From positions 1 to 29,928 of IMG/VR virus record IMGVR_UViG_3300042691_029476: DNA of 29,928 nt; one strand, 5' to 3'. Numbering within the stretch: position 1 is the first letter of the stretch; the number at the start of each line of letters is the position of its first letter. Shown in pieces: positions 14,240 to 22,000 of this stretch. The stretch comes from a virus. Under the pieces are notes generated by a model. That model was not told the DNA's origin and did not search any database. It saw only the letters and a program-made list of their open reading frames with translations. Made by a program: the position numbers and the translations under genes.

Positions 14240-14467
14240 ATGAGTGCTGGTACTTTTCGGATGCGGCGAGAAGCCGCTGAACGTGCGGCCATCGAAGCCG
14301 CCAAGGCAGTCGAAGCGGCAGAGGTGATTGAAGCTGTCAATGCAGCTGAGAGCAAAGTTTCGGGGTCAGCTGAAAATGCGGACAACGCTAATGAACTCTC
14401 GAAGAATCCTGAAGAAGCGCCCACCGCTGTCAAGGTCAAACCCAAAGTTGTTTCGCGACCCAACTGA
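14240..14467 (+). CDS. Small alanine- and glutamate-rich protein
   Basis: This 75-residue protein starts at the ATG at 14240. Residues 8-45 form one long amphipathic helix (REAAERAAIEAAKAVEAAEV). The rest is polar, Pro/Glu-rich and ends in a basic VKVKPKVVSRPN tail. I know no named family for it. It lies between capsid and head-tail connector genes, 15 nt before the next start. Short helical proteins in this position can be capsid-associated, but nothing in the sequence proves this. Confidence 0.6.
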   Translation: MSAGTFRMRREAAERAAIEAAKAVEAAEVIEAVNAAESKVSGSAENADNANELSKNPEEAPTAVKVKPKVVSRPN

Positions 14468-14482
14468 AGCAGGTAGTTAGTT

Positions 14483-15145
14483 ATGGCCTTTGTCTCGACA
14501 TTGGGAGCGTCTGACGCTAATTCCTACCTGTCTGTAGCAGAGGCCGCTACCGCTTTGTCAGAATTGCCAGCAAGCACGGGTGTTACAGCCTGGCTGGCGT
14601 TGACTAATACACAAAAAGAGCAAAGCTTGGTTGGCGCCACCATGGCGGTCAACCCCCTGCAGTGGAAGGGGCAGCCCGCATCGAGTGAGCAAAGCCTGGC
14701 ATGGCCAAGGCGCATTGTTGCTGATTATTATTACGCACCGGATGATGAGCTTCCGGTAGACTTCAAGGTAGCAGTCGCTTACATGGCTGCGTTTTTGGGT
14801 ACTACTGGCGGTTACACTGGTATTCCAAATAGCGATGGCGGTTCAACTCGCTATGAAACGAGCCAGTACGAAGAGGTGACACTGGGCGGAACAACAAATG
14901 GCCTAACCGTTAAGTTTGATAAAGATAGAATGTCCCAGACTGGAATGCTTTTTATTCCACCTTTTTCGATGGATATTTTTATGAGGTATATGATTCGTGG
15001 TGACTTTTATCAGCCAAAAGTTAGGCGCGAATCAACGGCCAGGGTCGGGTTCAGCGGCTTCACCTCAAGGCAAAGGCCATCTGCCGTGCGCTACATCAAC
15101 GGGCAGCTTTGGCCCTATGGTGGAAGCTGGAGCAACAGGTTCTAG
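14483..15145 (+). CDS. Head-tail connector / adaptor protein
   Basis: This 220-residue protein has the features of the phage adaptor family often annotated as DnaT-like. It begins with SDANSYLSVAEAATALSEL, has a helix with TNTQKEQSLVGATMAVN, then QSLAWPRR, and VDFKVAVAYMAAFLG. Adaptors form the ring under the portal that starts the neck. The C-terminal 90 residues are strand-rich and longer than in the smallest members. The position directly after the capsid genes supports the call. Two nt separate it from the next gene. Confidence 0.65.
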   Translation: MAFVSTLGASDANSYLSVAEAATALSELPASTGVTAWLALTNTQKEQSLVGATMAVNPLQWKGQPASSEQSLAWPRRIVADYYYAPDDELPVDFKVAVAYMAAFLGTTGGYTGIPNSDGGSTRYETSQYEEVTLGGTTNGLTVKFDKDRMSQTGMLFIPPFSMDIFMRYMIRGDFYQPKVRRESTARVGFSGFTSRQRPSAVRYINGQLWPYGGSWSNRF

Positions 15146-15147
15146 CC

Positions 15148-15525
15148 ATGTCACTCGTAGACGTTGTATTTGGAAGTTTGCCCAAGCCATTGATCGATCA
15201 ATGGGGGATAGACATTGTTTATCTCAAAGCATCAGAGCATCAAAATTATGACCCCGTGTCTGGGACGGTTCTTGGTATTGTCAGTGAAATTCCGGCAAGA
15301 GCGCTTATCGTTGAGCTGACCCCAAAAGAAAGGGAAGGCTTTTATCAGCAGCGAGTTGTCAAATTCATGCTTCCTGCTGTTTACTTGGGAAGTTACTACC
15401 CGCAGTCAACGGACTCGATTCGCTACGCAGAGGCAGGCGTTTCTCGCACGGCTAAAATCGTTGACCAAGAACAGTATCGCGGTGACAACCCGATCATGCA
15501 CGCGCTTATTGCGAGGGTTAGCTAA
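15148..15525 (+). CDS. Putative head-closure (stopper) protein
   Basis: This 125-residue protein is largely beta-structured, with a central segment of strands and loops (SEIPARALIVELTPKEREGF) and a final helix-poor tail. Size, fold type and place between adaptor and neck/tail-completion genes match the stopper that plugs the portal after packaging. I see no motif that proves it. The ATG at 15148 lies 2 nt after the adaptor stop, and its own stop abuts the next ATG, so translation is coupled. Confidence 0.5.
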   Translation: MSLVDVVFGSLPKPLIDQWGIDIVYLKASEHQNYDPVSGTVLGIVSEIPARALIVELTPKEREGFYQQRVVKFMLPAVYLGSYYPQSTDSIRYAEAGVSRTAKIVDQEQYRGDNPIMHALIARVS

Positions 15526-16182
15526 ATGCCACGAAACATTAGGCGTGGTCGCTTCAGCGGAAGCCGAGGAGGGATGGAGAAATCCATCTCTCAGCAACTC
15601 GCAAGAGGTCTGGCAAGAGAGCTGAGCAAAACCGTCAGAAACACTGCTGTTCAAATATGTAATGGGCTTTCAGAGGCGGGACCAGGTTGGACCGGCACAT
15701 TTTCAGCTTCCTGGGATGTTATTCCCTCTGGTGGCACTCCGCGTAAGCGTAGGATTCCAGAGCTTTCTACCGTCTACGAATACACCTACAGGAATTTTCC
15801 ATTGAAAATTTTTGAGCCATCAATTTTCGATGCGTTAATAAAAAGCAGTGGTATTACTTGGGAAATAGTAAATACGACAGACTATGCAGATCAGGCCCTT
15901 GACATGAGTGAAGGGAATTTTTACCGTCCCAATAGTTTTCCGGTTCAGCAAATCGTAAAAGAAGGTTTTAGACCATACAATTTTGCGGATAAGTATCAAG
16001 AAGAGCATTATAGGTGGCAGATTAGCGATGGTCCTAGGTTTGACTCGAAGGGCAACCCCGTCGAGCCTGATTCTGCTATCACAGCTAAAGCGGATTGGTT
16101 TGAAACCTATGGCTTGGGTGGTGGTCTTCAGCGAGACATGGTTCGCAGCATGAGAATTGAAGTAAGAGGCTCAGCGCAATGA
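15526..16182 (+). CDS. Putative neck / tail-completion protein (HK97 gp10-like)
   Basis: This 218-residue protein starts immediately after the previous stop. The N-terminus is basic and helical. The segment GPGWTGTFSASWDVIPSGG (residues 52-70) is the pattern found in neck or tail-completion proteins that follow the stopper gene. The C-terminal half has an inserted region rich in aromatic residues and is longer than in minimal members. It overlaps the tail terminator gene by 4 bp in an ATGA junction. The role in joining head and tail is inferred from order and the short motif. Confidence 0.5.
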   Translation: MPRNIRRGRFSGSRGGMEKSISQQLARGLARELSKTVRNTAVQICNGLSEAGPGWTGTFSASWDVIPSGGTPRKRRIPELSTVYEYTYRNFPLKIFEPSIFDALIKSSGITWEIVNTTDYADQALDMSEGNFYRPNSFPVQQIVKEGFRPYNFADKYQEEHYRWQISDGPRFDSKGNPVEPDSAITAKADWFETYGLGGGLQRDMVRSMRIEVRGSAQ

Positions 16183-16607
16183 ACTATCAATCTATTCGAG
16201 CGACAATTGAAGCTCCTCTTCTGACGGCTTACAACTCCCAGGTACCGCCTGTTCCCGTCTATTTTGACAATGTGACGGCAGTTCCACCGGATCCACCCAA
16301 GGAATACGTTAGAGTCAATATTACTTTTGGTTTGACAACTGAGCCGACCCTGGAAACCTCTCTTGATTACGCTAGGGGCGCTCTAATTATCAGGTGTTTT
16401 GCGCCAAAGAGCAATGGTCCGGCAAGGTGCCAGCAAATGATTCGTCTAGCAAAAGAGGTCATTGATACGTTAAACTCAACTAGAAAGACCACCGACTCTA
16501 CCTATGTTCGCATAGGTAGAATAACAGGGCCGGAATTTCAGGCCCCAGAGAATTTTCCACATTTCCTTGGCAAGATTAACGCTAGCTGGCAGGCTAGTCC
16601 GAAATAA
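16179..16607 (+). CDS. Putative tail terminator protein
   Basis: This 142-residue protein has the alpha/beta layout of tail terminators. An N-terminal helix (YQSIRATIEAPLLTAY) is followed by P-V-P-V-Y-F-D-N and strands with YVRVNITFG. A central RGALIIRCFAPK strand leads to a helix (RCQQMIRLAKEVIDTLN) and final strands with FLGKINASWQ. These proteins cap the finished tail tube and contact the neck. It lies directly before the major tail gene, as expected, and its start overlaps the previous stop. Confidence 0.65.
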   Translation: MNYQSIRATIEAPLLTAYNSQVPPVPVYFDNVTAVPPDPPKEYVRVNITFGLTTEPTLETSLDYARGALIIRCFAPKSNGPARCQQMIRLAKEVIDTLNSTRKTTDSTYVRIGRITGPEFQAPENFPHFLGKINASWQASPK

Positions 16608-16611
16608 TCGC

Positions 16612-16617
16612 TAACCT
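16612..16617 (+). promoter_or_regulatory. GCTANNNT element before the major tail gene
   Basis: TCGC-TAACCT lies just after the stop at 16607 and 47 nt before the ATG at 16665, farther than the usual distance. No minus-35 box is seen. Confidence 0.3.
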
Positions 16618-16664
16618 GTCTTTAGCTGGGCAGTGCCCGCAAAGCCGCTACCCCCTGACTCCCG

Positions 16665-17435
16665 ATGTCCACTGTCCTGTCTGGCGTTTCTGGCGCCTTC
16701 TACTACAAACCGGCCGGAACAACCGCAACCTTTGGCGAAGCCGATGTTACGGAAGGGTCCGATAGCATCAATGTTGGTGCAAATTTCAACTTTAAGCCCG
16801 GTGATCCGGTTCAGTTCCGCTTTCGCAACACTCAAACAGGCGCACTGGGGACCGGGACTCTTCCGGCTGGCTTGTCTACTGCGACCAATTACTACGTTGT
16901 TTCGTATAGCACGAGCACTGGAGCACTGACCGTTTCGGCAAGCGCCAATCTTACTCCTACACTGGACATTACTGACAACGGAACACTTGCTTCTCCCAAC
17001 AAATTCGAGGTTCATTACGCGTCTTTTGCGGCTGTTGCAGAAGTGCGTGACTGGAGTCTTGAGATTTCTCGGGCGGAGATCGATGTCACGACAATCGGCA
17101 AGACGTTGGGGCAGTTCGTTCCCTTCCGCTCTTACATTTCCGGCTTCGGCGATGCCAATGGCACCGCTAATGTGTACATGACCGATGAAGATTCTGCGCT
17201 GAGCAATCGAATCATTCAGGACGTGCTTCTTCGTAAGCAAACAGGTGCGGCGATGAAGCTTTATGTTGAGCGAATTGAGTCGGGTGGCACCGTAAACGAA
17301 GCCAAGAGCCGATCAATCGAGCTTGATGTCACACTGACATCTGCTTCGCTTAATATCAACCCTGACGACGCACAGTCGGTTGCGATCAACTTCCGTCCTT
17401 CTGAGTCTGTCAATTTCGATTTCGCTACTACCTGA
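16665..17435 (+). CDS. Major tail (tube) protein
   Basis: This 256-residue protein is rich in strands and Ser/Thr/Gly, as tail tube proteins are. Residues 20-115 form an inserted domain with repeats of short strands (PVQFRFRNTQTGALGTGTLP). The C-terminal part has RDWSLEISRAEIDVTTIGK, a pattern typical of siphovirus tube proteins, and ends in strands. It lies between the tail terminator and chaperone/tape measure genes. Copies stack as hexamer rings along the tape measure. It is followed by a strong terminator, as is the capsid gene. Confidence 0.72.
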   Translation: MSTVLSGVSGAFYYKPAGTTATFGEADVTEGSDSINVGANFNFKPGDPVQFRFRNTQTGALGTGTLPAGLSTATNYYVVSYSTSTGALTVSASANLTPTLDITDNGTLASPNKFEVHYASFAAVAEVRDWSLEISRAEIDVTTIGKTLGQFVPFRSYISGFGDANGTANVYMTDEDSALSNRIIQDVLLRKQTGAAMKLYVERIESGGTVNEAKSRSIELDVTLTSASLNINPDDAQSVAINFRPSESVNFDFATT

Positions 17436-17470
17436 TTCTCCGACTCGGTAGCAAACACCCGTTTCACAAT

Positions 17471-17492
17471 GCCCCGTTTCGACGGGGCTTTT
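17471..17492 (+). terminator. Terminator after the major tail gene
   Basis: GCCCCGT (17471-17477) pairs perfectly with ACGGGGC (17482-17488) around a stable TTCG loop, followed by TTTTG. An ATG at 17469 falls in the hairpin, which argues for the later start of the next gene. Confidence 0.82.
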
Positions 17493-17495
17493 GTC

Positions 17496-17849
17496 ATGCC
17501 GCTTCCGTCCCTGCCGGTTCAGAAAAACTTTATATACCAGCGCAGGGCGGACCTAGTTGTTCGTTTTGCTTTTAAGTACCAAAATGTGGCGGTCAATATG
17601 ACCGGCTACGTTGCTTACGGGTCTATCTGGAACTTTGACAGGTCTACAAAATTTCAAGACCTAATTTTGACCTGGACTGATCAGGCTGGCGGTATTCTTG
17701 AAATGAAGCTTCCATTCGCTGGAACGCTTTTACTGCCAGAAGAGTGTCCATACGACATAATACTTGTATCACCCAGTGGGTTGAGACAGTATTACATCGA
17801 AGGGATTTTCTACGAAAGCGAAGGTTACGCAACCCCTCCACAGCCATGA
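17496..17849 (+). CDS. Small beta-rich virion protein
   Basis: This 117-residue protein consists mostly of strands (DLVVRFAFKY, GILEMKLPFAG, YDIILVSPSGLRQYYIEGIF). This arrangement resembles small phage baseplate or tail-tip beta-sandwich proteins that adjoin fibre genes, but I cannot name the family. The ATG at 17496 is preferred because the earlier ATG at 17469 lies inside a terminator hairpin. The stop overlaps the next ATG in an ATGA junction, so the two products are made together. Confidence 0.6.
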   Translation: MPLPSLPVQKNFIYQRRADLVVRFAFKYQNVAVNMTGYVAYGSIWNFDRSTKFQDLILTWTDQAGGILEMKLPFAGTLLLPEECPYDIILVSPSGLRQYYIEGIFYESEGYATPPQP

Positions 17850-18346
17850 CAGTTGATCTGATTGAGGTTCAGGTTCCTGGGCCGCAGGGGCCGCCAGGAT
17901 CTCCTGGAACGCCTGTCTACGGCCAGGCCAGCAGGGTGACTGCGGGAACGATTTCCGTGGCCGCACAGGACGTTTATCAAGCCACTGGGCTGGCGGCGAC
18001 GTTTGACTTGACTACCGCTGCTGGGGTTGCCTTGGCAACGGTCAACACCTTTGGATTGCGCAATGTATCTGGATTTACAAAAATTTTTCGCGTTTACGGA
18101 ACTATTGACGGAAAAGCTGGCAATAATGAAGTCATTGGAATTAAATTAGCAAAAAACGGGGCAGCGATTAGCGAAACTGAATGCAGGGCTTTTAGCGGGA
18201 GTAGCAATCAAGAAGCGAAGCTCGTTACAAGTTGGCTGATTCAACTTGCGAACCTTGACGAAGTTTCGTTGTTTGTTGCTAATCATAGCGGGAGTTCTCA
18301 GATCACCTTCAGCCGTGGTAGGATTCTGATGTCTGCCGTGAACTGA
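17846..18346 (+). CDS. Virion protein with a short collagen-like segment
   Basis: This 166-residue protein starts at an ATGA overlap. After a short N-terminal strand it has four Gly-X-Y triplets (GPQGPPGSPGTP, residues 12-23) and then a strand-rich domain of about 140 residues that looks like a jelly-roll (NTFGLRNVSGFTKIFRVYGT; SQITFSRGRILMSA). Such N-terminal collagen-like trimerising stems on a beta head occur in phage decoration or fibre proteins. It lies between the major tail and chaperone genes, which suggests a tail decoration or tube-associated protein. The function is inferred from architecture only. Confidence 0.6.
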   Translation: MTVDLIEVQVPGPQGPPGSPGTPVYGQASRVTAGTISVAAQDVYQATGLAATFDLTTAAGVALATVNTFGLRNVSGFTKIFRVYGTIDGKAGNNEVIGIKLAKNGAAISETECRAFSGSSNQEAKLVTSWLIQLANLDEVSLFVANHSGSSQITFSRGRILMSAVN

Positions 18347-18388
18347 CGCTGTTGTCATTCGGCGGGCCTTGCCAATCTCGTACCCCAA

Positions 18389-18775
18389 ATGACTACCACT
18401 TCGACAGCTGCTGCATCCGGTTCTAGTCGAGCAATCGACATCCTGGCAAAAGCCGCCAACTTCACTCCAATTCGCCAGGAGATTATTCTCGCTAGTGGAG
18501 CTGAGTTTGTTTTTTATGCAGCTCCTCTTACAGCATCCGAGCGGGAGAAAGCGCAAAAAAACGCCAAGACAGACAGCACAAATGAATTTGCGCTTCAACT
18601 GTTGATTATGAAAGCGCTGGATGAAAACGGCGAACGCATTTTCAAGGCTGGCGACATTCCCCGCATCAAAAACGACATTGAAGACGAGGATCTTCAAAAA
18701 TTGATCATGGGCGTCCTCAAGCCTCGTGGCGAGGACGGCGATCAACAGCCTGACTCCAAAAGTAATCGAGAGTGA
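18389..18775 (+). CDS. Tail assembly chaperone, first part (gpG-like)
   Basis: This 128-residue protein is in the chaperone position just before the tape measure gene. After a Ser/Thr/Ala-rich start it has a mixed domain (QEIILASGAEFVFYAAPLTA) and helices with NEFALQLLIMKALDENGERI and EDLQKLIMGVLKPRG. Tail chaperones coat the tape measure during assembly and are not in the virion. The final 24 codons overlap an open frame that encodes the second part, and a CCAAAAG sequence at 18756-18762 could allow a frameshift into it. Confidence 0.72.
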   Translation: MTTTSTAAASGSSRAIDILAKAANFTPIRQEIILASGAEFVFYAAPLTASEREKAQKNAKTDSTNEFALQLLIMKALDENGERIFKAGDIPRIKNDIEDEDLQKLIMGVLKPRGEDGDQQPDSKSNRE

Positions 18776-18962
18776 GCTAGAGGCTGACGAAAGGCTTTAT
18801 TATCAGCTTTCGCTAGCCGAAGCGCTGCATTGCACTCTTTACCAGTTAAAGAGCATTGTAACAGAGGAAGAAATGCAGCTCTGGGCCTGCTATTTCTCTA
18901 TTAAGGCCAAGCGCCAAAAACGAGAAATGGACAAAATCAAGCGCGGTTCTGGCGCCCGGTAG
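18705..18962 (+). CDS. Tail assembly chaperone, frameshifted extension (gpT-like)
   Basis: This frame is open from 18705 and overlaps the first chaperone gene up to 18775. It encodes ESELEADERLYYQLSLAEAL, then TLYQLKSIVTEEEMQLWACY and a basic helix. This matches the second domain of tail chaperones (short helix, E-E-x-x-L-W block). It is most likely expressed as a fusion after a +1 (equivalently -2) shift, giving about 190 residues. Independent initiation at the GTG at 18726 would give 78 residues. A terminator follows the stop directly. The annotated start is the first codon after an in-frame stop, not a claimed initiation site. Confidence 0.65.
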   Translation, partial: SWASSSLVARTAINSLTPKVIESELEADERLYYQLSLAEALHCTLYQLKSIVTEEEMQLWACYFSIKAKRQKREMDKIKRGSGAR

Positions 18963-18984
18963 CCGTCCTTGTGGCGGCTTTTTT
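18961..18984 (+). terminator. Terminator after the chaperone genes
   Basis: AGCCGTC (18961-18967) pairs with GGCGGCT (18973-18979), one pair being T-G, and a run of six T residues ends at 18984. It lies at the chaperone stop codon and before a candidate promoter for the tape measure gene. Confidence 0.78.
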
Positions 18985-18995
18985 CTGTCCTTAGC

Positions 18996-19001
18996 TAGAC
19001 T
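18996..19001 (+). promoter_or_regulatory. GCTANNNT element before the tape measure gene
   Basis: TTAGC-TAGACT ends 23 nt before the GTG at 19025 and follows a terminator by about 12 nt. This gives the huge tape measure gene its own transcript start. Confidence 0.5.
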
Positions 19002-19024
19002 CTGGCCACAGGGAGATTGCCACC

Positions 19025-22000
19025 GTGGCCAGCGTTCAAGCGAATATCGATCTCGTTGTTAGGGGCTCGAACGCTGTAAACAGGCTGATCGAAGATGTAA
19101 GCCAGCTTGAAGGCGCTGTTAGAAAAGTAAATAGTAGAACGCTTGATATAGCGTCAAAAACAATTAACTCTGAAATCAAGAAAGTTGCAGAAACAATACA
19201 AAACCTTGGTGCGTCTGGCGAGGCCTCTCGACTTACAAGGCAGCAGGAAAGCGCTGTCAACCAATTAACTAAGGCGCAAAATCGTTTCAACAAAGCTGTT
19301 GAAGCGAGCGCTCGTGCAGAACAACAGCTGATTGAAAGAGGTCAGCGACGTACAAAGTCTGACAGCCAAGCGCAAAGAAATATTGAAAGCACTCTAAACA
19401 GAAACAGGGCTGCCGCTAGAGCTGCTGCAGACGAAATTCGCACACTTAATACAGCTATTGCCAGTACCGGGCGTCAACTGGCCTCAATGAGGAAGCTCTC
19501 AATAGGGGCGGACATACCAAAAATACGAGAACTGATAAACCTGAATGAAGTTTCAGCTACTCAAAGAGCGGTTCGAGTCCTTGCGCAAGAGTTTAACAGG
19601 CTTGGTGATTCGGCTCGTGCTAGCGCAGCCGAGAACAGCCTGTCAAGAACGATTCTACCAAAGGAAACGCAGGAATTTTCCAGACTAGCAAATCAGCTAG
19701 AAGAAGCGCGAAAGAGGGCTCAGCAGCTTAAAAACCAGCTTTCTCAACTGAGACGGCAAAGGACTGTCGCTGATCCAGGGAGCGGGAGTATTGAGATAAA
19801 TGGCGATGACCTGGAAGAGCTTCAGCGACAGTACGAGGCGCAACAAAGGATCAGGCTGCGAAACCAGGAGATTGAAGCTCGCAACGAAAAAATAAAACGA
19901 GAAAGGCCCAAGCTTGGTGCCCAGCTTCGCCAGGAGAACAATCTAATAGCTCAGCTTGAGATGCAGGCTTTGTCTTCAGGCACGGCAGTGCTTGATTTGC
20001 AGCAAAAGCTTGCCAGCTTGGCTGAATTTCGCTACAGAGACGAGCCAACAACCGGCCTAAAGATTTCTCTTAATCAAATCCAGGCGCAGGCGGAGTCTCT
20101 TGCCCTGGTCGCGAACAACTCTAGTATTGCGTCAGCCTCTTTTAGGCAGTTTACCGTTGCCGCTGAAGTTGCGTCAGTAAAGCTTGCCAGGGCGCAGCAA
20201 AGCACGTTTGCAGCGCTTGCTGCTGGGCTTTCTGGCACTGACGGCGAAGCCCCGGAGGGGCTAAGGCAAAACATGGGCGGAGCCAGAGGTATTGTCAGCC
20301 AGCTCATTGCTGATATTCCGGGACTCACGAGAAGCGAAGCAGCCCTAAACGCTCATATACAGCTTTTGACCAAGATCAGGACTATCTTGCCATTTTTGAG
20401 TCTTGAGTATAGGGCTGTTGAGGAAGCTATAGCCGGATTGACAAATGAACTTGAAGGCGTTGGACTGCGGGGTCAGACACCAAAGATTGATCCTGGGGCT
20501 GCTGACAGAGCTGCGCGTCAGGCTAAACGCAACCAAGACGCAGTAGACAGAAAAACTGCGGCAAATAACGCTCTTTTGCGTCGGCAACAAAATATTAAAG
20601 ATTCGATTAACGAGTCGGATCTCGATCAAGAGCAAAAAAGAAATTACCTTAACCAGCTGGATCAAGCAGCGAAAAGGCTTGCTGAAGATCGATTGTATCT
20701 CGCAAAAGATACTACTGCGGCTATTGAGGATCAGGTTAAAGCGGCGATTAGGCTTGGCAAAGCGCTCACCCCCGAGGGCAAAAGCAAAGAAACACTTAGG
20801 AAGGATCTTAAATATGATCAGCAACTTTCTAGTGTTAAGGCTGGCTATAAAAATGCTGAGGATGCTGCCGCTAGGCTTCAAAAGATACTTGAGAGTCTCA
20901 AAGGGAGGGGAGTATCTGTTGATCAGATATCAGCTAATCTCCAACAGTTAATCACAGAATCAAAAGAGAGAAAAACTCGCGCAGATCAACTTGGTGTTGA
21001 CCTTGGTGAACGGGAAGTAAAATTACTGCTTCAGCAGGTAACCGCTATTCAGCGTCTGACCCAGTTTACGCTTAGAAAGCATGACGTGCAGGCGGACATC
21101 AATACCCTGGGTGAAAGTTTGCAAAAAACTGAATTGAATCAAACCAAGAAACTTGAGATTCAGAAAAAATTGGAAATGGCTAGTAATGCGCTAGCTAAAG
21201 AAGACTTGGAATATGCCAAGCAGCTGACAAGAGAGATAGATAAACAAATTAAGTTACAGCTTTCAGCAGATCCAGACGCCAATGCACGCAGGGCCAGGAA
21301 TAAGCAAGATGCGATAGACAGGCGTGCCGCAAACGAAGTGGCAATTACTCGCAGGCAGGCAAACATCAGGAAAACAATACTTGAATCAGACCTTGACCAA
21401 GAAAGAAAGCAGGAGTTTCTTAAGAGGTTGAACAGAGCCAGGTCCTTGGTCGCTGAGGGGAGCCTGTACCTCGGTAGAGAGGCTACTAACGCACTTAAAG
21501 AGCGGGTTGATTCAGCGGTTAAGTTAACAAGAGAAGCAGATAAACAGATTGAAAAGCAAAAAGTGTTGCGAGCAGAGATAATCGACTCTGGAAAAGCGCA
21601 GCGTAGTCAACTAGAGGTCTTGAAAGATATTGGCAATCGTTATCAAATTGCCGAAAGGGCTGGCGTGGCCTTTGGACCAGAAAAAACAAGGCTAGAAACG
21701 CTGACTAGGGTAATGGAAAGCGGATTCACTGGAGGTAAAAAGTTTCCGGTAACACCCGAAGCTACAAAAGCCGTTGGAAGCCTGATCGGAGAATTCAGAA
21801 GGCTTGAAACCTTCCGCACAAATCAAGCCAAGGTTACTGGTGCGTTTGCAGGCCGGGGAGTGCCACAAGATCCCGCATTAGTGCAGAGCAAGCAGATCGG
21901 CTTCCTGCTGGATCTGCAAAGGTCTTATGCGAAAGAGAAGGCTAAGGGTGTCCAGCTGTCTTCACAGGAGGTTCAGCTGAATGAAACGTTGAAAGACCTG

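Noticed and set aside
16611-17240. Minus-strand open frame of 209 codons
   Set aside because: It is antisense to the major tail gene and rich in Cys/Arg, as expected of a shadow frame.
17469-17495. Earlier ATG for the small beta-rich protein
   Set aside because: The ATG lies in a perfect terminator hairpin with a T tract; the downstream ATG at 17496 is more plausible.
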